Source of the DNA: an uncultured Clostridia bacterium
GTDB taxonomy: Bacteria > Bacillota > Clostridia > RUG12999
Direction of reading: 5' to 3'
DNA: 38,206 bases
NCBI GenBank assembly: GCA_934792465.1
Contig: CAKVOK010000035.1
Location: forward strand, 1-38,206
Shown here: positions 1 to 8,041 of the stretch, piece by piece
Numbering within the stretch: position 1 is the stretch's first letter
Layout: each line of letters starts with the position of its first letter
The notes under the pieces: model-generated
Told to the model about the DNA's origin: nothing
Seen by the model: the letters and a program-made list of their open reading frames with translations, nothing else
Database searches by the model: none
Made by a program: the position numbers and the translations under genes

Positions 1-3
1 ACT

Positions 4-60
4 TGAACAATTACAAAATGCCGAAAAAATTAGTATATGAGTGCATTTTGTAATTGTTCA
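4..60. repeat. 18-bp perfect inverted repeat at window edge
   Basis: Arms at 4-21 and 43-60 are exact reverse complements (left arm TGAACAATTACAAAATGC), separated by 21 AT-rich bases. It lies about 50 bp beyond the sensor-kinase stop codon on the minus strand, so it could end or stabilise that transcript. There is no U-tract right after the stem in either direction, so it is not a textbook intrinsic terminator. It may also be the end of an element lying outside the window. No coding region is seen in 1-110. Confidence 0.6.
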
Positions 61-110
61 GCAGTCATTAAATAATTATTTTTTCAAAAAGCTTAAATCG
101 TAGTTTTTTA

Positions 111-1847
111 TCAAATGACGGGAAGTTTCAAAGTAACTTTCGTTCCTCTGCCGCCCGGCGATTCAATATATATGCAATCGTCCCTCCCGTAAAGAAGCTT
201 GAATCTCGTATATATATTCGACAGCGCATAATGTGAATTTTCATTAAAATCAATTTCGCTGCCCGTAAGATACTCATGTACTCTTGCCGAATCTATGCCG
301 CTGCCGTTGTCCTCAACTTCAAATATTATCCTGCCGTCTTTAAAAAATCCGTTCACCGTGATTTTTCCTCTATACGTGATACTTTCAAAACCGTGCAAAA
401 TCGAATTTTCCGCAAGCGGCTGCAAAATCAGCTTAGGCACGCCGTAGTTCAATATCTCGTCTTCAACATTAATCTCATAATCAAATTCATACCTGAAATT
501 TTGTATGTAAAGATATTTTTTCAGATGCGTAATTTCCGATTTGACGCTTATAATCTCTTTGCCGCCGCTCACCGAAATACGCAGCAGCTCCGAAAGCGAT
601 GCCGTAAGCTCCGCCGCCGTTTCTCCGTCATTGTTTTTGGACATCCAATATATTATATCAAGCGTATTGTAAAGAAAATGTGCGTTTATCTGCTGCAAAA
701 GCGAATTAAGCTCCGCCCTTGCCTTAAGCTCCCGTTCTGTCTTTATCTCCTGCATAAGATATTTCGTTCTGTCCAGCATTCTGTTGTATACGTCCGATAA
801 AATTCCTATTTCGTCGTCATGCGGATAGTTAAAACGGACATCATAATCCCCTCCGATAACGGGGCGTATGCTGTTGGCGAAATCCGTGAGCGGACGTGTT
901 ATAGCCCCGGACACAATATATGCAATTATAATAAACGATAAAAAACATATAACGCAGCAATACAGCAGACATTTCATTATCAGCCTGTATTGATTTGTAA
1001 TAAGGCTTCCGGCAAAAACCGTCACAAGGCTGAATCCCCCAAACTCCACAGGCGAGCTTATAACAAATTGTGAATTATTTTTTATTTCACTCTCATCGGG
1101 ATACTTCCCCGTTTCTGCTTTTTCCCAGTCAATACCTTTTATATCCTTATTCCCGAACGAAACAATAACTTCCTTTTTCTCATTGCATACAAGCATTTTG
1201 TATTCCGACGGCTTTATCGCAATATCATCAAAAATACTCTTGAGCGCCGACACCTTTATATTAAATATAAGCACTCCGATTTCCTCGCCCTCATGCTCCA
1301 TTGCGCAAAAAAGCGTAATATATTCCTTTTCTTCTCCGGACGACATTTTCGTTGCCGTCACTCCCGGATAACACCATACCGGTGCCGGATAGTTTTTCCT
1401 CGCTTTTTCAAGAAATGCCGCATCTATTCCGTCGGCATGGGAATCGTAGAGATATTCCGAAAAAAGCTCGCCGTCGCTGCGGTAAAAAAGTATACTGTCT
1501 ATAACCCCGGACTGCTGCGACCTGTATTTCGAAAACAGATGCCTCAGCGATACATATTGCTCCAAAAACGGCATATCGTCCTGCGATTTCTTCGAGGCTA
1601 TCTCGATAAAATCCGGGTCGATTTCGAGATATAAAAACTGTTGCAGTGCCAGATTCAGACAGGTATTTATATTCTTCGTAAGCTGTTCCTGGATAGTAAC
1701 AATCTGCGCATATGAATTTTGCTTGAACATATTACCGGAATACAGACTGACGGTTCCGCCTATGATTACGGAAGAAACAACTATCAGCAAAATCATCACA
1801 AACGTTATTCTCTGCGTTATTTTTGAACTGTGTAAATGAAACATCAT
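111..1847 (-). CDS. YesM-type sensor histidine kinase
   Basis: Membrane sensor of a two-component system, 578 aa. One membrane segment lies near residues 14-36 and a second near 290-312, enclosing an extracellular region of about 250 aa of the Cache type usual in this family. A HAMP linker follows (about 313-365), then the His_kinase domain with QINAHFLYNTLD (phospho-acceptor His390). The HATPase_c domain carries an N box (LAENSILHG, Asn481) and a G box (DNGSGI, 513-518). The family consensus reads NPHFLYN; here the Pro is Ala. The gene starts 31 bp after the stop of the AraC-type response regulator and is co-transcribed with it. The pair lies just downstream of the glycan-utilisation array, which fits sensing of an extracellular sugar signal (inference). 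ATG codons at 1847 and 1844 are both possible starts, with an AAAGGCAGG-like site upstream. Confidence 0.93.
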   Translation of the reverse strand: MMFHLHSSKITQRITFVMILLIVVSSVIIGGTVSLYSGNMFKQNSYAQIVTIQEQLTKNINTCLNLALQQFLYLEIDPDFIEIASKKSQDDMPFLEQYVSLRHLFSKYRSQQSGVIDSILFYRSDGELFSEYLYDSHADGIDAAFLEKARKNYPAPVWCYPGVTATKMSSGEEKEYITLFCAMEHEGEEIGVLIFNIKVSALKSIFDDIAIKPSEYKMLVCNEKKEVIVSFGNKDIKGIDWEKAETGKYPDESEIKNNSQFVISSPVEFGGFSLVTVFAGSLITNQYRLIMKCLLYCCVICFLSFIIIAYIVSGAITRPLTDFANSIRPVIGGDYDVRFNYPHDDEIGILSDVYNRMLDRTKYLMQEIKTERELKARAELNSLLQQINAHFLYNTLDIIYWMSKNNDGETAAELTASLSELLRISVSGGKEIISVKSEITHLKKYLYIQNFRYEFDYEINVEDEILNYGVPKLILQPLAENSILHGFESITYRGKITVNGFFKDGRIIFEVEDNGSGIDSARVHEYLTGSEIDFNENSHYALSNIYTRFKLLYGRDDCIYIESPGGRGTKVTLKLPVI

Positions 1848-1878
1848 AGTTTATGTCCTGCCTTTCGCAAAACCATTT

Positions 1879-3132
1879 TTACTTTCGTGTAACCGATTTC
1901 CTGAAAGCGGCAGGCGTCATATGCGTATATTTTTTAAATACTCTTGCAAAATATTTTACGTCCGTGTAGCCGAGCGCATATGCAACTTCCGAAACCGGCA
2001 TATCCGTCGTTGTAAGATATTTCTTCGCCTTATTCACTTTCATCATATTTACGTATACAATAAAATTCATTCCCGAACACTGTTTGAACACGGCGGAAAA
2101 ATAATTCGGCGACAGATGAACGATTTGCGCCGTCGAATACACCGTTATATTTTCCGATATATGGCTTTCGACATACGCCTTTGCCTTGTTTGTAAGCTCT
2201 TTGTTTTTCATATTCGTTATGTCGTCCGCAAATATAATGCGCGAAGCCGTTCCGACCGCAAAATCGTCTATAAATTGTATTGTTTTGTTATATATTCCGT
2301 GTATATCCGAAACACCGCCGCATATTTCGCTTATTATCACGCTTATATCGGGGATTTTCAGGCTTTTGTTCACAATATCGCAGCATTCGCCGCAAAAGCC
2401 GAGTATTTTCTCTTTAAGAGTTTCCTCCGGTACGGCGAACAGCATTATAATATGTCCGTGCCTGTCATCAAAAATCGTAGAATAATATCTTCCGTCGCAA
2501 AATTCCGTAAGTATGTTTATTATTCCGAGCTTTATAAGCCACATATCCGACGGAAGATTCCATTCTTTCGGGTCGGGCGCACTGTATGTAAATACCGCCA
2601 TGTAAAAAGGCTTTTTCAGCACCTGCAGATTATAGCGTTCTATCCCGTTTTTTATCGCTGCTTCGGAGGCAACCGCATCAAAAAGCAGTTTATACAAAAA
2701 CTCCTTTTTTAACACGCTTGTATAATCTTCTTCGTTCTCGGAAACATTAACCGGTTTCGGCTTGTCAAGGGATTTTACCGCTTTTCTGACGGCTTCCGCA
2801 ATGGTTTCTATTCTTGCCGGTTTAAGCAGGTAATCCGACACTCCGTATTTCAAGGCTTGGCGGGCATATTCAAATTCGCTGTATCCGCTTATGATAATAA
2901 TTTTTATATCCTTTCGGCGCATAGAAATCTGTTCTATCAAATCCATTCCGGACAACTTCGGCATTCTTATGTCCGTTATTACCACGGTAATTTCATTATT
3001 ATCAAGAATATTCAATGCCTCGTTTGCGTCTTTTGCAGCGAAAACTTCGTCAAATCCGAGCAGCGGCCAGTCATATCCGCCGCACAGACTGTCACGAATA
3101 TATTTTTCATCATCTACTATAAGTAATTTCAT
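1879..3132 (-). CDS. YesN-type response regulator with AraC DNA-binding domain
   Basis: Cytoplasmic transcription factor, 417 aa from the chosen start. The N-terminal receiver domain has the acidic pair DDE (residues 7-9), the phospho-acceptor Asp54 in VVITDIRMPK and the conserved Lys104 in YLLKP. A middle region of about 190 aa has no recognised motif, as is usual for YesN proteins. The C-terminal ~100 aa are an AraC-type double helix-turn-helix (HLSPNYFSAVFKQ and SEVAYALGYTDVKYFARVFKK). The ATG at 3132 is preferred over the in-frame ATG at 3150 because GGGGAA precedes it at good spacing and the receiver fold begins exactly there. It is the partner of the downstream kinase and the best candidate activator of the minus-strand glycan locus; that link is inferred from position only. 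Confidence 0.93.
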   Translation of the reverse strand: MKLLIVDDEKYIRDSLCGGYDWPLLGFDEVFAAKDANEALNILDNNEITVVITDIRMPKLSGMDLIEQISMRRKDIKIIIISGYSEFEYARQALKYGVSDYLLKPARIETIAEAVRKAVKSLDKPKPVNVSENEEDYTSVLKKEFLYKLLFDAVASEAAIKNGIERYNLQVLKKPFYMAVFTYSAPDPKEWNLPSDMWLIKLGIINILTEFCDGRYYSTIFDDRHGHIIMLFAVPEETLKEKILGFCGECCDIVNKSLKIPDISVIISEICGGVSDIHGIYNKTIQFIDDFAVGTASRIIFADDITNMKNKELTNKAKAYVESHISENITVYSTAQIVHLSPNYFSAVFKQCSGMNFIVYVNMMKVNKAKKYLTTTDMPVSEVAYALGYTDVKYFARVFKKYTHMTPAAFRKSVTRK

Positions 3133-3212
3133 TTTGTTCCCCGCATTCATAGTTTGTGTTACAAATGTTTTAAATAAAGCTTTTGCTTTCCGTTGTTTAA
3201 TTGTATGTTTTC

Positions 3213-3240
3213 ATTCTATCACAAAAGCAATACTGCGCAA
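3213..3240 (-). promoter_or_regulatory. Proximal promoter for the two-component operon
   Basis: On the minus strand TTGCGC (3235-3240) and TAGAAT (3213-3218) are separated by 16 bp, about 80 bp upstream of the regulator start. A 20-bp sequence (3196-3215) overlapping the -10 and start region is repeated exactly at 3309-3328 over the distal promoter. Assignment rests on the motif match only. Confidence 0.5.
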
Positions 3241-3325
3241 GCAGTTTGCATTCATTAAAACGATAGCAATGAAAACATCCTTTTGAGGAAAACGTTAGTT
3301 TTCCGTTTTTTAATTGTATGTTTTC

Positions 3326-3354
3326 ATTATACCATAATACATTCCAAAAATCAA
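3326..3354 (-). promoter_or_regulatory. Distal promoter for the two-component operon
   Basis: On the minus strand TTGATT (3349-3354) and a perfect TATAAT (3326-3331) are separated by 17 bp. It lies about 195 bp upstream of the response-regulator start. It shares the downstream 20-bp element with the proximal promoter, suggesting tandem promoters under one regulator. Confidence 0.6.
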
Positions 3355-3398
3355 TATAAAATTCTTTTGTTTTTGAGTATATTTCTACTACATACCGA

Positions 3399-3433
3399 AA
3401 AATGAGCGCCGTTTATTTTTCGGCACTCATTTT
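3399..3433 (-). terminator. Terminator-like hairpin closing the glycan operon
   Basis: Arms 3399-3411 and 3421-3433 are 13 bases each, with a single mismatch that becomes a G-U pair in RNA, and a 9-base A-rich loop. Read on the minus strand, the stem begins 10 bp after the stop of the last glycan-locus gene and its 3' arm ends in a run of five T. It separates the large operon from the two-component operon. Confidence 0.7.
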
Positions 3434-3442
3434 GCAATATAT

Positions 3443-6400
3443 CTACTTTAATATTTCCGTAATTTCTGCCAAATCCTCCGCAGAAAGCGTATTTTCGCCT
3501 GTTCCCACAGTTATTATTCCGTTGCTTTCGTCCCACGTTACCGTTTTGTTCATAGCCTCTCCGAGCGCCCTCAGCGGAATCATCGTCCTGTCGTTTATAA
3601 CCTGCGGTGCGGTATCAAGCTTTATCGTCCTTTCATCGCCGTCACGGAACAGTTCATAATCAAGCACCATTTCGTCGCTGCCGACTTTCATATTAATACG
3701 ATTGTTCAGGGCTTCTATTCCTATCGTTTCGTTTTCGCTGTTCCAGAGTACCCATGCGTCAAGCGCTTCTGCCGCAACTCTCGCCGGAATCATCGTTCTG
3801 CCGTTTATTATTTCCGGCTTGACGCTGCTGTTCAAAACGTCTATATTCTTTATAAATCCGTCCGGCAAAATGACCTTGCCGCTTCCCTCTTTAAGCACAA
3901 GGCTACCGCCGAGTTTCTCTTTCAGCGTCTGCGGTATCTTTTTCGCACTGCTTTTTACACTTGCCGTCGTTATGGAATACGGAGGAAGCTCGATATATTC
4001 CTCATATTCCCCGTCCTCATACGTTTCCGGCATAGGCACAAGCGACGCATCATAATCCTGCATACCGCCGTCCATCAAATAAAACTTCGGATACGGTTCA
4101 TATTCTTTCGCCGGTTTGTAGCACCACGTTTTTCTAAGCTCTGCGTCCGCAAGCTTTACACGCATCCTTTTATACGTCGGATTGGTAAATATCACGTCAC
4201 GGATATTATCCTCATCGCCGAAACCGTAAGCATATGCCTCCTGCAAATTCAGCTCCTCGCTGTCCGAGTTCATCGGCATTACGTCCTCCACGACTTTTCC
4301 TGCCGCAAGTCCGAGCGGATAAGCATATTTGTTTTTACTGTTCTTGCCGAACAGTCTGCCGCCCTCTTTGAGCATATAGTAATACGGCAGGTATGTCGGG
4401 TTTTCGGTATCTCCCTGCACGATTCCGAATCCGTTGGCATCATTGCAATGGAAAAACGAGCTTATCGTCATTCTCTCGTTTGTCATATGCTCGCAAAGCT
4501 CCTGCATAACGGTTACGCAGCTTCCGACATTCTTCTGAGTCTGCGCACGTGTTCTCTCCGAAATATCGCCGTAGCTGAACTGCCATTCAAAATCATTCCA
4601 TTCGGTACACCATATTTCTTTGTCCGGGAAAAGACGTGTGATTTCGTAAAGACCGTTTCTTGCCTCATAATTCGCACGTTTATCCAAAGAGTGCAGAAAT
4701 TCGTCCGGCGTTACATTTACATTAGTGTATGCCGATTGATACATATGCATATCGACCGCATCAAACCAGCTTTGATCCTTGGCAAGTTCCGTATGCCATT
4801 CGGCAATACGAGAGCCTTGGGTATATTCCATATCACCCTCCCAGCGACCCCAGTTGTTCGGGTCGGCAAGAACTCCCCTATACAGCGCCGGTCCGCAAAG
4901 CGTTACTCCGAATTTCGCATTCGGGTCGATTTCGGATTTCACACGCTTGGACAATTCTCTGAACAATTCAATATAATCCTTTACGGTAGGCAATACATAC
5001 TCATATCCCATCGCATACGCTTCGGTGTTGCAGGTAATGTACAGCGGTCTGTCCGGTGTAAGCGCTTTTGTACGCTTGATTATATCAAACATCAAATCTA
5101 TATCCGGACCTTTTTCCTCCTTGGATTTATCAAACTGTGTCGAGCTTGCATCCCACAGCCCCAACGTATTTACTTCGTTTATCGAATTTACATAATCTTC
5201 CACATAATATCTTTCGGGATTTTTTTCCTGTGACAGTATAGGATTCGTGCTTAATCCCGATACCGGGTCGTAATTCGCCATAAAGATTTTTACGTGATTA
5301 AATCCTATATCATCAACCAATTTTTTCAGCAAATCAGTATTCTTCTGTGCCACATCACGTCCCAATCCGCCAAACTCCACACATTGTCCGACCGTTGAAC
5401 CGCACACGCCGAACGTAGTTTCCGGAATAAGATGGCTTGTTCCTTTCATGGCGAAAACCGCTTCGCCGGTTTCCGGCGCCGGGCGCTCCACTATATTGAA
5501 CTCACATTCCGCACTTATCTTCCCGTCCGGAGTAGATACCGTAAGCGTTGCCGTACCCACGTTTTCTGCCTTGATTCCTTTTTGATTTGACGCTTCGCCC
5601 ATAAGCGAAATAACGTTTTCGTTGCTCGATTTCCATACAAGCTCTTTGTTTGTCGCATTTTCGGGCGCAACAGTTGCCTGGAAATTAATGCTGTCGTCCT
5701 TGTACAGCGTTCTCTCATATGTACAAAGCGTTATTGCGGTTACCGGAAGAACCACTATAACGGAGCAGCTCATCTTATAACCCGTTGCACCTTCGGCGAT
5801 TATTTCGGTTTTGCCCTCGGCAACGGCTGTCACGTTTCCCTCGCTGTCTACCGTAGCTATTTTTTCATCGGCAGACGTATAAGTTATATCCTCTCCACTC
5901 GTATTTACAACAGCGATTGATTCCTTTGTGTTTACGTCCAGTCTGACAGACGGAGATTTAAACTTAAACGGTCTTTCCGTTGTATCCCATACCTTAACAT
6001 TGTCATAAGCGATTGACGCCGGATATGAGGAAAAGCCTATCGTTCCCACCTTTTGAGAAACAGGCATTACACCAAGCTTTGTATAGCTTTTTTCTCCCTC
6101 TTTCTTTATATATACGGTTGATTTTTTCTCCTGCGCCTCTATCTTAACGCTGTACGTTACGTTATCCTCCAGTGTAGACGGTATCGAAAGCCCGTTTTGC
6201 ACGCCGGTTTCCGTCGAATTATACTGTATAGTGTTTCTTTGGAACATATACGTTGTACCCCTGATAATAGGTCCGAACCAGAAGCCTTTATTTTCAAACG
6301 TCGTCATTTCCTTTATAACAAAATCGTAAGTAAGCGTAAAGTTTTCCCATTTATCATTGACCGTTGACATATACGAATAGCTGTCAATCGGCGCAACCAA

Positions 6401-6604
6401 CGCACCGTCCTTTATTTTAAAGCAATCTCCAAGCTCCCACGCTCCCGAATTTTTTGAGAAATCGTCCTGAAAATCCGGCGGCACGGTATCTTCCGCCGCC
6501 TGTATATCGTTTTTCGGCACGTCGTGCGTGAAAGACGGTGCGGCACTCACCGTACCCGAAAGCATCATCGCCGCCATCAAAATAATAAGCACTGTTTTTT
6601 TCAT
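3443..6604 (-). CDS. Secreted clan-GH-A-like glycoside hydrolase with Big2 and stalk domains
   Basis: Exported 1053-aa protein, last gene of the array. Signal peptide 1-22. Residues ~43-208 form a LamG/concanavalin-like beta module beginning FQDDFS. Two bacterial Ig-like (Big2) domains occupy ~215-285 and ~286-375, and a TIM-barrel catalytic region ~385-760. A beta region follows (~760-890), then a copper-amine-oxidase-N (stalk) domain ~920-1035 with paired NGRTMIPAR and NDRTMIPLR motifs. Glu668 in WCTEWND sits where clan-A retaining enzymes place the nucleophile. The acid/base is less clear: Glu528 in CNTEAY is one residue off the usual Asn-Glu pair. It is a paralogue of the 1361-aa enzyme encoded upstream: both share the APENATNKELVW-type Ig motif and the GFGxxQG segment after the nucleophile. 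The RBS AAAAAAGGAG is strong. The exact GH family and substrate are not assignable here; resemblance is closest to GH39/GH51-type enzymes. Confidence 0.82.
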   Translation of the reverse strand: MKKTVLIILMAAMMLSGTVSAAPSFTHDVPKNDIQAAEDTVPPDFQDDFSKNSGAWELGDCFKIKDGALVAPIDSYSYMSTVNDKWENFTLTYDFVIKEMTTFENKGFWFGPIIRGTTYMFQRNTIQYNSTETGVQNGLSIPSTLEDNVTYSVKIEAQEKKSTVYIKKEGEKSYTKLGVMPVSQKVGTIGFSSYPASIAYDNVKVWDTTERPFKFKSPSVRLDVNTKESIAVVNTSGEDITYTSADEKIATVDSEGNVTAVAEGKTEIIAEGATGYKMSCSVIVVLPVTAITLCTYERTLYKDDSINFQATVAPENATNKELVWKSSNENVISLMGEASNQKGIKAENVGTATLTVSTPDGKISAECEFNIVERPAPETGEAVFAMKGTSHLIPETTFGVCGSTVGQCVEFGGLGRDVAQKNTDLLKKLVDDIGFNHVKIFMANYDPVSGLSTNPILSQEKNPERYYVEDYVNSINEVNTLGLWDASSTQFDKSKEEKGPDIDLMFDIIKRTKALTPDRPLYITCNTEAYAMGYEYVLPTVKDYIELFRELSKRVKSEIDPNAKFGVTLCGPALYRGVLADPNNWGRWEGDMEYTQGSRIAEWHTELAKDQSWFDAVDMHMYQSAYTNVNVTPDEFLHSLDKRANYEARNGLYEITRLFPDKEIWCTEWNDFEWQFSYGDISERTRAQTQKNVGSCVTVMQELCEHMTNERMTISSFFHCNDANGFGIVQGDTENPTYLPYYYMLKEGGRLFGKNSKNKYAYPLGLAAGKVVEDVMPMNSDSEELNLQEAYAYGFGDEDNIRDVIFTNPTYKRMRVKLADAELRKTWCYKPAKEYEPYPKFYLMDGGMQDYDASLVPMPETYEDGEYEEYIELPPYSITTASVKSSAKKIPQTLKEKLGGSLVLKEGSGKVILPDGFIKNIDVLNSSVKPEIINGRTMIPARVAAEALDAWVLWNSENETIGIEALNNRINMKVGSDEMVLDYELFRDGDERTIKLDTAPQVINDRTMIPLRALGEAMNKTVTWDESNGIITVGTGENTLSAEDLAEITEILK

Positions 6605-6620
6605 TTTTTACTCCTTTTTT

Positions 6621-6649
6621 CGGTACGGAACGGCAGCCGCTCCGTACCG
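6621..6649 (-). promoter_or_regulatory. GC-rich intercistronic stem-loop after the binding-protein gene
   Basis: CGGTACGG and CCGTACCG form the outer part of a nearly perfect ~13-bp stem with a tiny loop. It lies between the sugar-binding-protein stop (6665) and the start of the last hydrolase gene (6604), and ends directly before that gene's ribosome binding site. There is no U-tract on the minus strand (AAAAAAGGAG follows), so it is more likely an mRNA-stabilising or translation-modulating hairpin than a terminator. Such hairpins after binding-protein genes are known to raise their expression relative to downstream genes. Confidence 0.6.
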
Positions 6650-6664
6650 TCTGTATCTATCACC

Positions 6665-8023
6665 TTAATTCGGAATATATGTATTCGGATTGTAGTCCGG
6701 TACTATATATTTATTTATATCATTACCCTTTTTGCTCCACTCGTCAACAGCCTCGTTATATCTGTCAGTAAGTTTTTTGAGCTCTTCATCTATATCCGCC
6801 TTGTTCGACACCAGCGCAGCTATGGTTTTTTCGTAGTTATCGCCTTTTATCGTAACGCTCGGTGCCGGAGGCACGTCAAGATAATGCAGCGGATCGCCAT
6901 CGTCCTGGAAATTAAGCTCTTTATAGCCCTTAATGTCCGTTTTCAAAAGCTCCGGCCTGCCGATTTCCTTGTACGGTGATATTCCGCAGCCTGCGTCCTG
7001 CATAGTCTTGCTGTATTTTTCGCTGTGCAGATATTCCCATACCTTAAACTGCTCTTCCGGGTGCTTTGAGTTTGACGACATTATACGGCCGCCCGTACAA
7101 GTAGCGATTACATACGAACCCGTCACTTCGCCCGTGAACGTAGGTATATTTGCGATACCCCAATCCATTTTACAGGGGAACTGATTGTTGAACACACCTG
7201 CATCCCATGTTGCGGCAAACATCATACCGATATTTCCTGCGGCAAACTGCGCACGTGCCGTATCGTTATCAAGTGTTGCCGGCGACGGGAATACAGAACC
7301 TTCCTCGTTCATATCACGAAACAGCTGCGTCATTTTGTTGTAAATCGTAAAATCAAATTTTCCCGTTTTCGGCTCAAATCCGTTATCATTAAACAAATCC
7401 GACGGACCGCCCGGTATCATTACATACAGTCTTGCAAAACCCTCGTTTTTAAAAGGAAGTGCAAATCCGTATTTTTTACCGCCGCCGTTTTTCGTCATTA
7501 TCTTTGCATATTCCCGAACTTCGTCCCATGTTTTCGGCGGCGTTTCGGGCTCGAGTCCGCATTCCGCAAACATTTCCTTGTTCCATATCAGTTTAAATGC
7601 ACCGCCGGCATTTGTGGAAACCGTATACACATTACCGTCAGAGCTTTTTCTGACTGCTCCGTCCACCATTTTCGACCTATATTTTTCCACGGTATCATCA
7701 TCAAGCTTGCGAAGCCATTTTTTTGCGAGTGCAATTTCATATGTGGCACTCGACAATCCCTCAAAAATATCAGGTACCGTTCCTGCCTGGAGCGCAACTC
7801 TCAGATATTCTCCGAGAGAATCGTCTTTTTCTTCGTATTTGATTCTGATATTGTCCGTGTTCGTCTTGTTATAATCCTCAATCAAACCTTGTATAACGCC
7901 TTTATCCGCACCGCCTCGTGCCAAAACAGAGATTTCCTTTATACTTCCCGTATCCTCGTTCTTGCCGCAGCCCGGTACAAATATCAGCGACAGTGCCGCA
8001 ATTACCGCTATAATTCTTTTCAT
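6665..8023 (-). CDS. Sugar ABC transporter substrate-binding lipoprotein (family 1)
   Basis: Extracellular solute-binding protein of a CUT1 carbohydrate importer, 452 aa, anchored to the membrane by lipid. The signal sequence ends in a lipobox (VPGC, Cys19). The mature part has the typical start EISVLARGG followed by NKTNTDNIRIKYEE. Other family landmarks include LIWNKEMFAECGLEPETPPKTW and GNIGMMFAATWD. Length is normal for the family. It is separated from its presumed permeases (15879-17643) by four genes for SLH and beta-module proteins, an unusual arrangement, and no ATPase gene is nearby. Start supported by GGAGTAATGT upstream of ATG. The sugar bound cannot be inferred. Confidence 0.93.
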   Translation of the reverse strand: MKRIIAVIAALSLIFVPGCGKNEDTGSIKEISVLARGGADKGVIQGLIEDYNKTNTDNIRIKYEEKDDSLGEYLRVALQAGTVPDIFEGLSSATYEIALAKKWLRKLDDDTVEKYRSKMVDGAVRKSSDGNVYTVSTNAGGAFKLIWNKEMFAECGLEPETPPKTWDEVREYAKIMTKNGGGKKYGFALPFKNEGFARLYVMIPGGPSDLFNDNGFEPKTGKFDFTIYNKMTQLFRDMNEEGSVFPSPATLDNDTARAQFAAGNIGMMFAATWDAGVFNNQFPCKMDWGIANIPTFTGEVTGSYVIATCTGGRIMSSNSKHPEEQFKVWEYLHSEKYSKTMQDAGCGISPYKEIGRPELLKTDIKGYKELNFQDDGDPLHYLDVPPAPSVTIKGDNYEKTIAALVSNKADIDEELKKLTDRYNEAVDEWSKKGNDINKYIVPDYNPNTYIPN

Positions 8024-8041
8024 ACATTACTCCTTTCCGTA

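Noticed and set aside
4..60. CRISPR repeat or insertion-sequence end at the left edge
   Set aside because: Only one copy of the unit is present, with no spacer periodicity, transposase or target duplication in view.
276..800. Long plus-strand open frames opposite the minus-strand genes (for example 276-800, 1921-2712, 4448-5233, 14869-15519)
   Set aside because: They are antisense shadows of well-supported genes: compositions rich in Arg/Tyr/Cys/His, no ribosome binding sites, no recognisable domains.
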